Below are positions 34,789 to 43,365 of a stretch of 43,365 bases of DNA, one piece after another (the first letter of the stretch is position 1; every line of letters begins with the position of its first letter). Below the pieces are notes generated by a model. That model did not search any database. It was given only the letters and a program-made list of their open reading frames with translations, and was not told the origin of the DNA. Origin of the DNA: AM-1111 sp046302135. Its GTDB lineage: Bacteria; Bacteroidota; Bacteroidia; B-17B0; Aurantibacillaceae. The stretch covers positions 1-43,365 of the forward strand of contig JBKCIQ010000025.1 in assembly GCA_046302135.1 (NCBI GenBank), written 5' to 3'. Made by a program: the position numbers and the translations under genes.

Positions 34789-35508
34789 CTAAAAATTCGG
34801 TTTAAGTAGATATTTAGAATAAAAATCTGAAATGTGCTTAACCGCATCTTCTGCAGAGTCAACAATTTTAAAAAGATCCAAATCCACAGGATTTATGTTA
34901 TGATGCTCAATAAGCATTGTGTTTTTTAGCCAGTCAATCATACCTGACCAATAATTTTTTCCAACTAGCACAACCGGGAACTCAGCAATTTTATTTGTTT
35001 GCACCAAAGTAAGTGCTTCGAATAATTCATCCATTGTTCCAAATCCTCCCGGCATGGCAATAAAGCCCTGAGAATATTTCAGAAAAATTGTTTTCCTTAC
35101 AAAGAAATAATCAAAATTAATTGCTTTATCACGGTCTATGTAATCATTGTGTTTTTGTTCGAATGGTAAAACAATGTTCAACCCTACAGATTTTCCACCG
35201 CCTCTTCTGGCACCCTTATTTGCGGCTTCCATTATTCCAGGTCCACCTCCAGTGATTACACCGTATCCTTCTTTTACCAACTGATAAGAAATTTCTTCTG
35301 CAAGAATGTAATATGGATTATCTGCTTTTGTTCTTGCGCTTCCGAAAACAGAGACACAAGGCCCTATGCGTTGCATTTTTTCAAATCCTTCTACAAACTC
35401 ACTCATGATTTTAAAAATCTGCCAAGAATCTGATGCCTTGATATCATTCCAGTCTTTTTCTGCAAAGGCTCTTCTAATCTTTTCTTCTTTTTTACTTTCT
35501 TCGTTCAT
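34789..35508 (-). CDS. LOG family protein (TIGR00730-type), nucleoside 5'-monophosphate phosphoribohydrolase
   Basis: A 239-residue Rossmann-fold protein of the LOG family. The two signature motifs are GGGPGIMEAANKGARRGGG (88-106) and PGGFGTMDE (153-161), which form the nucleotide-binding and catalytic site; the catalytic Glu161 and a nearby Arg138 are present. Characterised relatives cleave the glycosidic bond of nucleoside monophosphates (AMP, or cytokinin ribotides in plants and their pathogens). In a bacterium of this type a nucleotide-salvage or housekeeping role is more likely than hormone synthesis. It begins 12 nt after the uvrA stop and is probably the last gene of that transcript. 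Confidence 0.9.
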   Translation of the reverse strand: MNEESKKEEKIRRAFAEKDWNDIKASDSWQIFKIMSEFVEGFEKMQRIGPCVSVFGSARTKADNPYYILAEEISYQLVKEGYGVITGGGPGIMEAANKGARRGGGKSVGLNIVLPFEQKHNDYIDRDKAINFDYFFVRKTIFLKYSQGFIAMPGGFGTMDELFEALTLVQTNKIAEFPVVLVGKNYWSGMIDWLKNTMLIEHHNINPVDLDLFKIVDSAEDAVKHISDFYSKYLLKPNF

Positions 35509-35520
35509 AATTACTGTTTT

Positions 35521-38343
35521 TTAAAGTTCTTTTTTTAAGAATTTCGCCGTATGACTTTTTTTGTTTTTTATAATTTCTTCAGGTGTTCCTGTACATAGGA
35601 TTTCGCCTCCTGATTTTCCTCCCTCGGGCCCTAAATCAATGATATAATCTGAACATTTTATAACATCCATATTGTGTTCTATAACAAGTACTGTGTTTCC
35701 GCTATCAACCAATCTATTCAATACGTCAAGTAATATCCTTATGTCCTCAAAATGAAGTCCGGTGGTCGGCTCATCTAATATGTAAAATGTATTTCCGGTA
35801 TCACGTTTTGAAAGTTCTGTTGAAAGTTTTACTCTTTGTGCTTCACCCCCGGATAAAGTGGTTGCAGGCTGTCCGAGTTTTATGTATCCTAAACCGACTT
35901 CATTTAGTGTTTTTACTTTTTGATAGATAGATGGGATATGTTCAAAAAAACTTACTGATTGCTCAATTGTCATGTTTAAAACATCACTTATAGATTTCCC
36001 CTTGTATCTTACTTCTAACGTTTCACGGTTATAACGTTTCCCGTTACATTCGTCACAAGATACATACACGTCAGGAAGAAAATTCATTTCAATTGTTTTG
36101 AGTCCTGCACCCTGACACGCTTCACAACGGCCACCTTTTACATTGAATGAGAATCTTCCTGGCTTGTATCCTCTAATTTTAGATTCCGGCAATTCTGTAA
36201 ATAAGTTTCTTATGTCGGAAAAAACATTGGTGTAAGTTGCAGGATTAGATCTGGGAGTTCTTCCTATTGGAGTTTGATCAATATCTATAACTTTATCTAT
36301 ATGTTGCAGACCTTCAATTTTTTTGTAAGGTAATGGTCGTTTTTCTGCCCCGTAAAAATGTTTATTCAAAGCAGGAAAAAGAGTTTCATTAATTAAACTT
36401 GATTTGCCACTTCCTGAAACGCCTGTGACACAAATAAACGTTCCTAGTGGAAAATCAACGCTTACATTTTTAAGGTTGTGACCACTTGCGTTTTTAATGG
36501 TGAGTTGTTTACCGCTTCCTTTTCTTCTCGCTGATGGGATCTTGATTGCCCTCTTGCCTGAAACGTAGTCGGAAGTTATAGAATTGAAATGTTTCAATTT
36601 TTCAGGAGGACCTGCGGCAACAATTTTTCCTCCATGAATTCCTGCACCCGGTCCAATATCAAGAACGTAATCTGCCTCCATTATCATGTCTTTGTCATGT
36701 TCTACCACAAGAACAGAGTTGCCTGATTCACGAAGATTTTTTAAGGCCTCAATAAGCCGTTGATTATCTCTCTGATGTAGTCCGATGCTTGGCTCGTCCA
36801 AAATATAGAGTACACCAACGAGTTTAGATCCTATTTGTGTTGCAAGACGAATTCTTTGAGCTTCACCACCGCTGAGTGATCTTGATGAACGGTTGAGAGA
36901 TACATAATCCAAACCTACCTCCATTAAAAAACCAATTCTAGCGCGAATTTCTTTAAGAATTTCTTCCGCTATAATATTCTGCTGTTTATTTAATTTTTTT
37001 TCTATTTTTTCAAACCATTTTTGAAGTCCAGAAATTTCCATTTCTGCCAATTCAGCAATGTTTTTATCGTTTATTTTAAAGAATAGAGATTCTTTCTTTA
37101 GCCTGGCTCCACTACATCCGGGACACGGTACTTTGTTGGTAAAACTTTGTGCCCATCTTTGAATGCCGGGAGAAGATTCTTCCTCTGCTTGTCTAGATAT
37201 GAATGCGGCAACGCCTTCAAATGATGAAGTGTATCCTTTTGGATTATCCTTCGTTTTTACCAGAAAAAGTTCCTCACTGCCAAACAATATTACATTTACA
37301 GCATTTAAGTCTAAATCTTCAAAAGGTGTTTCAAGAGTAAAATCATATTTTTCTCCAATTGCTTTGAGTTGAGCAAAAATCCAATTATCCTTAAAAGTTC
37401 CAATAGGACTAATTGCTCCTTCCTTTATACTTAATTTTTTATCAGGAACAATTTTATTAATATCAATCTCTGATATGTTTCCAAGTCCGTTGCAATTACT
37501 ACAAGCGCCGTAAGGAGAATTGAATGAAAAAAGATTAGGTGCAGGATCATCATACGAAATCCCTGAAGTTGGACACATCAAGGACTTTGAATAAAACCTT
37601 GGTGTATTAGAACTGTTTTTCTTTTCGGAAAATTCTACAACCATCATTGTGCCTTTTCCTTGCTTAAGACTAAGTTGTAATGATTGCTTCAATCGGTTTA
37701 TACTCTCCTTGTTTACTTCTGCTCTGTCAACAACTAATTCAATGTCATGAATTTTATATCTGTCCGCCTGCATTTTGGGTTTTATATCAAGAATTTCACC
37801 GTCTAATCTTACCTTGGAGAATCCCTGTTTACGGAGATTTTCAAATAATTCCCTGTAATGTCCTTTACGCCCTTTTATTATTGGAGCTAGCATTAGAATT
37901 TTTTTTCCATTGAATTCTTTTAATATCAGTTGAAATATTTGATCCTCGCTATATTTGATCATTTTTTCTCCACTGACATAAGAATACGCTTCTCCTGCTC
38001 TCGCAAACAACAACCTCAGAAAGTCATATATTTCTGTAATAGTTCCAACCGTAGAACGTGGATTTTTGTTGACTGTTTTTTGTTCAATTGATATCACCGG
38101 GGACAATCCTGAAATTTTATCTACATCCGGCCTTTCCAGATTTCCAAGAAAGTGTCTCGCATAAGATGAAAAACTTTCTATGTATCTTCTTTGGCCTTCA
38201 GCATAAATGGTGTCAAATGCCAACGAGGATTTACCGCTACCACTTAATCCCGTCAAAACCACCAGTTTATTTCTTGGAATTGTAAGGCTTATATTTTTAA
38301 GGTTATGTTCGCGTGCACCTGTTATTTCGATGATCTCTTCCAA
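35521..38343 (-). CDS. uvrA: Excinuclease ABC subunit A
   Basis: A 940-residue UvrA, the damage-recognition ATPase of nucleotide excision repair. Two ABC modules are present: Walker A GLSGSGKSS (32-40) and GVSGSGKSS, signature LSGGEAQR in both halves, and Walker B ILDEPSIGLH and ILDEPTTGLH. Zinc modules: CPGCSG in the insertion region and CEACQG/CDECNG in the second half; the first finger begins CPTSG, where the second Cys is Ser. The start is TTG at 38343: an in-frame TAA lies at 38347-38349 and the conserved GAREHNLKNI begins at residue 9, so no ATG start is possible. It follows the wecA-like gene by 13 bp. Confidence 0.96.
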   Translation of the reverse strand: MEEIIEITGAREHNLKNISLTIPRNKLVVLTGLSGSGKSSLAFDTIYAEGQRRYIESFSSYARHFLGNLERPDVDKISGLSPVISIEQKTVNKNPRSTVGTITEIYDFLRLLFARAGEAYSYVSGEKMIKYSEDQIFQLILKEFNGKKILMLAPIIKGRKGHYRELFENLRKQGFSKVRLDGEILDIKPKMQADRYKIHDIELVVDRAEVNKESINRLKQSLQLSLKQGKGTMMVVEFSEKKNSSNTPRFYSKSLMCPTSGISYDDPAPNLFSFNSPYGACSNCNGLGNISEIDINKIVPDKKLSIKEGAISPIGTFKDNWIFAQLKAIGEKYDFTLETPFEDLDLNAVNVILFGSEELFLVKTKDNPKGYTSSFEGVAAFISRQAEEESSPGIQRWAQSFTNKVPCPGCSGARLKKESLFFKINDKNIAELAEMEISGLQKWFEKIEKKLNKQQNIIAEEILKEIRARIGFLMEVGLDYVSLNRSSRSLSGGEAQRIRLATQIGSKLVGVLYILDEPSIGLHQRDNQRLIEALKNLRESGNSVLVVEHDKDMIMEADYVLDIGPGAGIHGGKIVAAGPPEKLKHFNSITSDYVSGKRAIKIPSARRKGSGKQLTIKNASGHNLKNVSVDFPLGTFICVTGVSGSGKSSLINETLFPALNKHFYGAEKRPLPYKKIEGLQHIDKVIDIDQTPIGRTPRSNPATYTNVFSDIRNLFTELPESKIRGYKPGRFSFNVKGGRCEACQGAGLKTIEMNFLPDVYVSCDECNGKRYNRETLEVRYKGKSISDVLNMTIEQSVSFFEHIPSIYQKVKTLNEVGLGYIKLGQPATTLSGGEAQRVKLSTELSKRDTGNTFYILDEPTTGLHFEDIRILLDVLNRLVDSGNTVLVIEHNMDVIKCSDYIIDLGPEGGKSGGEILCTGTPEEIIKNKKSHTAKFLKKEL

Positions 38344-38356
38344 TGTTTAATCTAAT

Positions 38357-39451
38357 TTAATTAGATGAATTTTTTTTAAATCTTGTGTTAAGGTAAAGAG
38401 TTAAAAGTACAATCACCGGTAAAATCAGGTAAAAAATATAATCCGTTAAGATCTCGGAATTATTTAAACTTAGACTGATGCCAGAAATTGCCGAAGTTAA
38501 TCCGATAAAAGCAAAAATAAGGGCGATTTTTTTTTCGGTTATTCCTTTGAAGAACAAGTGATGAGTGGTATGATCTTTTCCGCCGACAAACGGGGAATTT
38601 CCTTTCAAAATTCTGTTGATTGAAACACTTAAAGTGTCAGTAAGCGGTAGAATGAAAACTGTGAGTGTCAGTAAAATATTTTTAAATGGAAAATAGACAC
38701 CGCTATCTTTGATTGCATCATTAGGTATATTCCAGCAAAATTCTATTCCCATGTAAGCTAAAATTAAACCTAGAACTTGAGACCCTGTATCGCCCATGAA
38801 CATTTTAGACGGATGCCAGTTGAAAATTAAAAATCCACTTAATGCAGCAAGCATTGTGACACATATAAAAAATTGAGGGTTTAGTGGTGTTTTAGATAAC
38901 AGCTTTTGCGCGATGAAAAATCCCAATATCATAATGCTAACTATAGTGGTGATACCATCCATATTGTCAAGCATATTGATTGAATTCATTATCCCAACAA
39001 TCCAGAATAAAGTGAGGGAATAGTTTAAAAATTCACTTTCGAAGCAAGAAATTTTTACTCCTGTTAACATAATGGTTAGTGAACATAATATTTGAACTCC
39101 ACTTTTAATCAATGGATTGGTGTCGAACGCGTCGTCAGCAAGTCCCATAAGAAATGCAAGGGTGGTAGCGATTAATAGACCCAGAATTTTATAATTTTTC
39201 ATGTATTCATTAAAGTCGCTTGTTAGGAGTCCTATGAGTAAAAATGAGAATAGAAATAATATATAAAATGAAATTCCACCTACTGCAGGCTTTACAGTTG
39301 AGGACCATCGTATTTGTTGATCAGGATTATTTCTTATACCTAAGGTTTTTGAAAATCTCAGCAAAATGGAATTGATGAGCACTGAGAACATGAACATTCC
39401 TGAAAAGAATAAAATCATCAACAATGGAATATTGTGTTCAATTATTTTCAA
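38357..39451 (-). CDS. WecA/MraY-like undecaprenyl-phosphate glycosyl-1-phosphate transferase
   Basis: A polytopic membrane enzyme of 364 residues with about ten hydrophobic helices. It transfers a sugar-1-phosphate, usually GlcNAc-1-P, from UDP-sugar to undecaprenyl phosphate, starting polysaccharide repeat-unit assembly. The family motifs are GLADDAFD (Asp106-Asp107), NMLDNMDG (159-166), FNWHPSKMFMGDTGS (Asp221) and the His-rich GKDHTTHHLF loop. TTG at 39451 is the longest start, since a TGA lies 2 codons upstream; an ATG at 39418 would shorten the first helix. WecA rather than MraY is favoured because it lies in a polysaccharide gene run and not in a cell-division cluster. Confidence 0.88.
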   Translation of the reverse strand: MKIIEHNIPLLMILFFSGMFMFSVLINSILLRFSKTLGIRNNPDQQIRWSSTVKPAVGGISFYILFLFSFLLIGLLTSDFNEYMKNYKILGLLIATTLAFLMGLADDAFDTNPLIKSGVQILCSLTIMLTGVKISCFESEFLNYSLTLFWIVGIMNSINMLDNMDGITTIVSIMILGFFIAQKLLSKTPLNPQFFICVTMLAALSGFLIFNWHPSKMFMGDTGSQVLGLILAYMGIEFCWNIPNDAIKDSGVYFPFKNILLTLTVFILPLTDTLSVSINRILKGNSPFVGGKDHTTHHLFFKGITEKKIALIFAFIGLTSAISGISLSLNNSEILTDYIFYLILPVIVLLTLYLNTRFKKNSSN

Positions 39452-39462
39452 ATGTCAGGTCT

Positions 39463-40005
39463 TTAAAAAGGGGATTTAAAATTTTTTAGCAGTATACCTG
39501 CTTCATCTTTTTGAGAAATTCTCGGATGCGTGATTTTCCAATCAATTCCAATTTCAGGATCATTCCAAAGTATGGTGCCTTCTGAATCCTTGTTATAGTA
39601 ATTTGTGCATTTATATGAAAATATTGTTTCATCTTCCAGGGTTAAAAAACCATGTGCAAATCCAGGTGGAATATAAAATTGCAGTTTGTTTTTTTCTGAT
39701 AGTTCAACGCAGACGTGTTGCCCGTATGTTGGTGATCGTTTACGTATATCAACTGCAACATCCAAAACGGACCCTTTTATAACCCTAACTAATTTTCCCT
39801 GTGCATACGGCGGAGATTGAAAATGAAGCCCCCTTAAAACACCTTTTGTTGAAAGTGATTGATTGTCTTGTAAAAAATCTGCTTCAATATTATTTTCTTC
39901 AAATATTTTTTTTGACCAGCTTTCAAAAAAATAACCTCTATCATCTTGAAAAACTTTAGGCTCTATAATCTTTAAACCTTCAATAAGCGTTTCTGATATT
40001 TTCAT
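39463..40005 (-). CDS. rfbC: dTDP-4-dehydrorhamnose 3,5-epimerase
   Basis: A 180-residue cupin-fold epimerase (RmlC) that converts dTDP-4-keto-6-deoxyglucose to dTDP-4-keto-L-rhamnose. It shows DDRGYFFESW, GVLRGLHFQSPPYAQGKLVRV with the catalytic His61 and substrate Arg58/Lys71, GSVLDVAVDIRKRSPTYG, the FYIPPGFAHGFLTL cupin motif and Tyr131 in IFSYKCTNYY. The length is normal. The rest of the dTDP-rhamnose set (rfbA, rfbB, rfbD) is not in the window, so it is either elsewhere or the product belongs to a related deoxysugar pathway. It sits 15 bp after the tyrosine kinase and 11 bp before the wecA-like gene. Confidence 0.95.
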   Translation of the reverse strand: MKISETLIEGLKIIEPKVFQDDRGYFFESWSKKIFEENNIEADFLQDNQSLSTKGVLRGLHFQSPPYAQGKLVRVIKGSVLDVAVDIRKRSPTYGQHVCVELSEKNKLQFYIPPGFAHGFLTLEDETIFSYKCTNYYNKDSEGTILWNDPEIGIDWKITHPRISQKDEAGILLKNFKSPF

Positions 40006-40020
40006 TTTATAACTAAATAT

Positions 40021-42462
40021 TTACTTTCTTTTAAAAAAACCTTTTCTTGATTTATGATTTTCTTCATAATATCCTGAGCCGTTACCATAGCCGTAGCCAT
40101 AACCATACCCATATCCGTAATTGTAACCGTAAGTATTTCTTTTAATATCTACGCTGTTAAGTAAAACAGAAATCTTTTTTATAGAATTTTCATTTTGAAG
40201 CCGGTCAATTATTTGTACAAAGTTTTTTCGGGAATAGTCAGCTCTAAAAACATAAATAGGATAATCTGCTTTTTGCAATATACTAACGGCATCCGTTACT
40301 AGTCCAACCGGTGGATTATCTATAATTATTAAATCATAGGACTTTTTAAGTTCTTCTAATACAAAATTCATTTTTTCACTAATAATCAATTCTGAAGGGT
40401 TGGGTGGTATAGGACCTGCTGTTATGAAATTAAGACTTTCAAGAGTACTTCTATTGATACATTCTTCAATTGAATTTTTGTCACTTAGAATTGTACTCAT
40501 GCCTTTTTCATTAGGAACATCAAAACCCTTATGAATTTTGGGTTTTCTCATGTCAAGATCGATTATGATAACTTTTTTTCCTGTTAAAGCAATTATACCA
40601 CCAATATTGATTGCACAAAAGGTCTTTCCTTCCCCTGAAATTGTTGAAGTTACTGCGAGCAATTTCGGACCTTCTGTGTTTGAAAGAAATTGCAAATTCG
40701 TACGTATGGCCCTAAAAGACTCCGAAATAATTGATTTAGGATTTTTGTCAATTACTAGTTGTGATATAGGAATATTACTTTCAAACTTGGGTACTATACC
40801 AAGGCTACTAACATTTGAATTTGTATATTTAGTAATTTCATTGAGAGAATTTATTTTGTTATGCAAAATATATCGCAAGAAAATAAAAAGTAGTGATGTT
40901 GCAATCCATGCTACAAGCGCAATTGTTACAGCTGACTTTTTTGATGGCGAAACAGGAACTAAATTTGATTTAGCCTTTTCCAATAATAAATTTTTTGATA
41001 CAAATCCTGCGTTAGCAATATAGAATTCAATCCTCTTTTCAAGCAACAGGTAATAATATTTTTCGTTAATATTAAATTTTCGCATCATGCGTAAATAATC
41101 CATGTCGTTAGATCCGGATTTCTCAATACCGCTCTCTAATTCAGTTGATTTCGACTTTAAGGTAATATACCTTTGTTTTAATTTGGTTCTGAATGTTTCA
41201 ATAGTGCTCAAAAGAAATCTTCTTTGAATCTCAATGTTGTTGTTGATTTCTGCAACTCTGGGGCTATTGGGCTTGTGTATAAGTAGGACTTCCTCTTTCT
41301 GGATCAGTGATTTTGAAAGAGCAGAAATGTATTCCCTAATAGTACTTTCCTCAGAGCTTCCGTTTACTACCGAAAGTAACTGGTATGAATCAATTGCTTT
41401 GTTTTTGTTTAAATTTTTTATGATTGTATCAATAATTATCAAATCTATTTGCGCCTTTAAAACTTGGTCCTCTATAGGGCCAATTCTTCCCATTTTTAAT
41501 TTCAGCAATTCTATATCAGATGAAATATTTTTTCGTTTTGTATAATCTACAAGATTGTTTTCTGAATTCCTTAATGTGTCAGAAATTGTATTAAGTTGAT
41601 CGTTTATGAAGTTTATTACACTTTGAGAGCTAGCTCTTTTATTCTCTCGCTCGAAGACAATAAATTCCTCAGCCATTACATTGGCTAAATCTGCCGCCTT
41701 ATCTGGGTTGATGTCATTAATTAGAATTTCAATTGTTCTGGCTTCTTCATTCATTACCCTCACATCAATTTTAGACTGTAGATTAGAAATTAATTGGTCT
41801 TCCGTATATGGGACGAAAAATGTTTTCTCTATTGATTTGATAGCGGCTGTTATCTGATCTTTCTGGATTTTAGGATTGTGAAAAACCATTATTTCAAGAT
41901 CATCATTTTCTGACCAAATTTCATTACGAAATTTTAAATAGGTTGTTTTTTTACCTATAGTATAACTTATTTTTCCTGAAAGTGTAGTTTCAAAATCAAT
42001 ATAGAACTTGTTGTTGTAAACAGCGGGATTTTTAATTTTGGTAATAACAAGAAAGGGCGATTTATTGTAAACTTCATTGTTCCTAAATGTTCCTTCGTTA
42101 AAATATCCATTAATTAGGTTGAGTTTATCCAATATTCTTTTAAGGAATGCAGGCGATCTTAAAAGTTCCAAAGCCTCTGCCAACTGATTTTGGTTGTCGT
42201 TTGTCCCGGTAACTTCAAGTATTTTAGTAGCGTCGTTGTCATTAACTAATTGAATTGATGTTTTTGATTGATATATTGGCTGCTTGTATCTCAAATAGGT
42301 GAATGCAATAGTCCCTGAAATCAAAAAAAACACCAAAATCCAAACTAAGCTCTTTTGAGCAATAAGAATAAAAAGTCCTAATTCAAATTCTGTACTGAAT
42401 TTGGCGATTCGATCTCTGTATTGCTCAATTTCATTTTTTGATTCAGCCGAATTGTTCAGCAT
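40021..42462 (-). CDS. Polysaccharide co-polymerase / tyrosine autokinase (Wzc-like)
   Basis: An 813-residue inner-membrane protein: an N-terminal Wzz-type domain bounded by two transmembrane helices (about 30-50 and 510-530) with a long periplasmic coiled-coil region between them, then a cytoplasmic BY-kinase domain. The kinase has Walker A TISGEGKT (Lys613), Walker A' IIIDLDMRKP and Walker B DLIIIDNPP. The C-terminus carries the Tyr cluster that such kinases autophosphorylate: residues about 776-799 read as alternating Gly and Tyr, with ten Tyr in all, followed by a basic end KGFFKRK. It controls the length and export of surface polysaccharide together with the Wza-like lipoprotein 2 bp upstream. 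Confidence 0.94.
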   Translation of the reverse strand: MLNNSAESKNEIEQYRDRIAKFSTEFELGLFILIAQKSLVWILVFFLISGTIAFTYLRYKQPIYQSKTSIQLVNDNDATKILEVTGTNDNQNQLAEALELLRSPAFLKRILDKLNLINGYFNEGTFRNNEVYNKSPFLVITKIKNPAVYNNKFYIDFETTLSGKISYTIGKKTTYLKFRNEIWSENDDLEIMVFHNPKIQKDQITAAIKSIEKTFFVPYTEDQLISNLQSKIDVRVMNEEARTIEILINDINPDKAADLANVMAEEFIVFERENKRASSQSVINFINDQLNTISDTLRNSENNLVDYTKRKNISSDIELLKLKMGRIGPIEDQVLKAQIDLIIIDTIIKNLNKNKAIDSYQLLSVVNGSSEESTIREYISALSKSLIQKEEVLLIHKPNSPRVAEINNNIEIQRRFLLSTIETFRTKLKQRYITLKSKSTELESGIEKSGSNDMDYLRMMRKFNINEKYYYLLLEKRIEFYIANAGFVSKNLLLEKAKSNLVPVSPSKKSAVTIALVAWIATSLLFIFLRYILHNKINSLNEITKYTNSNVSSLGIVPKFESNIPISQLVIDKNPKSIISESFRAIRTNLQFLSNTEGPKLLAVTSTISGEGKTFCAINIGGIIALTGKKVIIIDLDMRKPKIHKGFDVPNEKGMSTILSDKNSIEECINRSTLESLNFITAGPIPPNPSELIISEKMNFVLEELKKSYDLIIIDNPPVGLVTDAVSILQKADYPIYVFRADYSRKNFVQIIDRLQNENSIKKISVLLNSVDIKRNTYGYNYGYGYGYGYGYGNGSGYYEENHKSRKGFFKRK
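40081..40134 (-). repeat. Hexanucleotide-like coding repeat in the tyrosine kinase tail
   Basis: About nine degenerate 6-bp units (TAYGGN on the coding strand) encode the alternating Gly-Tyr tail of the Wzc-like kinase. Because the unit is a multiple of three, gain or loss of units would change the number of phosphorylatable tyrosines without breaking the frame. Confidence 0.7.
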
Positions 42463-42464
42463 GC

Positions 42465-43253
42465 TTATTGTCTGAAAAGATTAATTGCAAGAAGTGTCGT
42501 TGTAACAATTGATAAAATAGTAGTAATCTCTCCTAATGCACGAGAAACAAGTCTTAATCTTGGTTCAATGTAGATTACGTCATTTGGAAGAACTCTTTTT
42601 TGCCCCATTGACAAACCTTCAATAGTAGACAGATCAATTTTATACACACACGTTTTCCCATTAACGACTCTTATTAGCTTAATGTTGTAAGCTTTACCAT
42701 CGTTTACAACGCCTCCACCCAATGCCAGAGCTTCAAACAACGTTAAGTTATCATCTTCAATTTTTACAGATTTAGAGGTGGCTCCTCCTTGGAAAATGAC
42801 AAAGCGCTTACTTGAGGTTGTAATGGTAACAAAGGGCTTGACGTAGTAGTTTTTGTATATTTCTTCAACATCTTTTTCAAGACCTCTTAAAGTCTTTCCT
42901 TCAACATTTACAATGCCAACAAGTGGCAATTTCACATTGCCGTTGTTATCAACAACACAATTGGTAAATGCTCTGCTATCATCCCTATTGTCTGCATTAA
43001 AATTGATTCTGTTGAATCCGTCGTTTGGGGAAATTGAAATTTGCAAAACATCGCCGGCAGAAACTTTAAATTCACTTGTGAGTGTAGAATCAAAGTTATT
43101 GAAATTATACTTTGAAGGTGTTTTTAACATGATGTTAGGCCTTAAATAATTACTAAGCTTACATGAAGACAATGCAAAAAGTGCAAACAGGATGAAAAAT
43201 AATTTCAATGCCTTTCCGGTTGTAATAAATTTAAGGTTCAATTTTTTATTCAT
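42465..43253 (-). CDS. Polysaccharide export lipoprotein (Wza-like)
   Basis: A 262-residue outer-membrane lipoprotein for exopolysaccharide or capsule export. The signal peptide ends in a lipobox with Cys31 (FALFALSSC). The Poly_export domain follows (KVSAGDVLQISISPNDGFN, VDNNGNVKLPLVGIVNVEGKTL), then an SLBB domain (VIFQGGATSKSVKIEDDNLTLFEALALGGGV, NDVIYIEPRLR), and a C-terminal hydrophobic segment (ITTILSIVTTTLLAI) that could form the outer-membrane helix. The ATG at 43253 is used. It is the first visible gene of a minus-strand run (Wza-Wzc-RfbC-WecA-UvrA-LOG) with gaps of 2-15 bp. In the 112 bp to the right edge I see AT-rich sequence but no clear promoter. Confidence 0.92.
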   Translation of the reverse strand: MNKKLNLKFITTGKALKLFFILFALFALSSCKLSNYLRPNIMLKTPSKYNFNNFDSTLTSEFKVSAGDVLQISISPNDGFNRINFNADNRDDSRAFTNCVVDNNGNVKLPLVGIVNVEGKTLRGLEKDVEEIYKNYYVKPFVTITTSSKRFVIFQGGATSKSVKIEDDNLTLFEALALGGGVVNDGKAYNIKLIRVVNGKTCVYKIDLSTIEGLSMGQKRVLPNDVIYIEPRLRLVSRALGEITTILSIVTTTLLAINLFRQ

Positions 43254-43365
43254 TATTGCTAAAAAACGAAAGCTAAGTTACTAAAATTATCCTTTTCTGC
43301 GACTCTGTTTTAAAATTGAAAAGTATAAATCTTTAATATCATTTGTTAGTCTCGTATAATGAAAA

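Noticed and set aside
34774..34795. CCGC/GCGG hairpin between the DUF5606 and LOG genes as a bidirectional terminator
   Set aside because: Only four base pairs and no adequate T-run on either side.
40538..41023. A 161-codon open frame on the plus strand opposite the tyrosine kinase
   Set aside because: It mirrors the kinase coding sequence and has no promoter, signal or domain; treated as a shadow frame.

Overview
The window is a gene-dense, AT-rich chromosomal stretch of a Bacteroidota bacterium, probably a free-living relative of Flavobacteriia that uses the type IX secretion system (T9SS). The evidence is a complete SprA-type T9SS translocon gene, a PorP/SprF-family gene, three secreted proteins with T9SS C-terminal sorting domains (two type A, one type B), promoter elements of the Bacteroidota TTTG / TAnnTTTG type, and almost no Shine-Dalgarno sequences. 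I see no rRNA, tRNA, insertion sequence, prophage or CRISPR array.

Layout. 1-6.9 kb: a 5'-truncated YtcJ-type amidohydrolase, a TrmH-type RNA methyltransferase that overlaps sppA end to end, folK, ung, an OsmC-like protein, an uncharacterised exported protein and lipA. 7.0-10.4 kb: a very large T9SS-secreted protein with sortilin/BNR-like repeats. 10.4-10.74 kb: the only gap longer than 300 bp. It holds the terminator of the T9SS gene, then a separate promoter-hairpin-terminator unit that looks like an undescribed small RNA of about 84 nt. 14.0-10.7 kb (minus strand): a three-gene cassette of a small exported His/Cys protein, a TonB-dependent receptor with a metal-receptor-like plug, and a surface lipoprotein. 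I infer metal (zinc or copper) uptake.

24.4-14.1 kb (minus): maeB-ruvA-sprA, a Bacteroidota gene neighbourhood. 24.5-30.4 kb: a CobB-like sirtuin without its zinc cysteines, a small T9SS protein, class I fructose-1,6-bisphosphatase, a PpiD/SurA-like periplasmic folding factor and a SerA-like dehydrogenase. 30.5-34.8 kb: a type B T9SS adhesin-like protein with Cys-pair repeats, immediately followed by its likely PorP/SprF partner, then a DUF5606 protein with a basic tail. 43.3-34.8 kb (minus): a tightly packed run wza-like, wzc-like, rfbC, wecA-like, uvrA and a LOG-family gene, in which the exopolysaccharide genes lead into DNA repair.

Functional theme: much of the window serves the envelope. 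SprA, PorP/SprF and the sorting-domain proteins form a secretion and adhesion module, PpiD/SurA and SppA handle envelope protein folding and turnover, the TonB cassette imports a nutrient, and the Wza/Wzc/WecA/RfbC genes start a surface polysaccharide locus that probably continues beyond the right edge. The candidates most worth testing as new biology are the predicted small RNA, the His/Cys-protein/TonB/lipoprotein cassette, and start codons that sit directly at predicted transcription starts.
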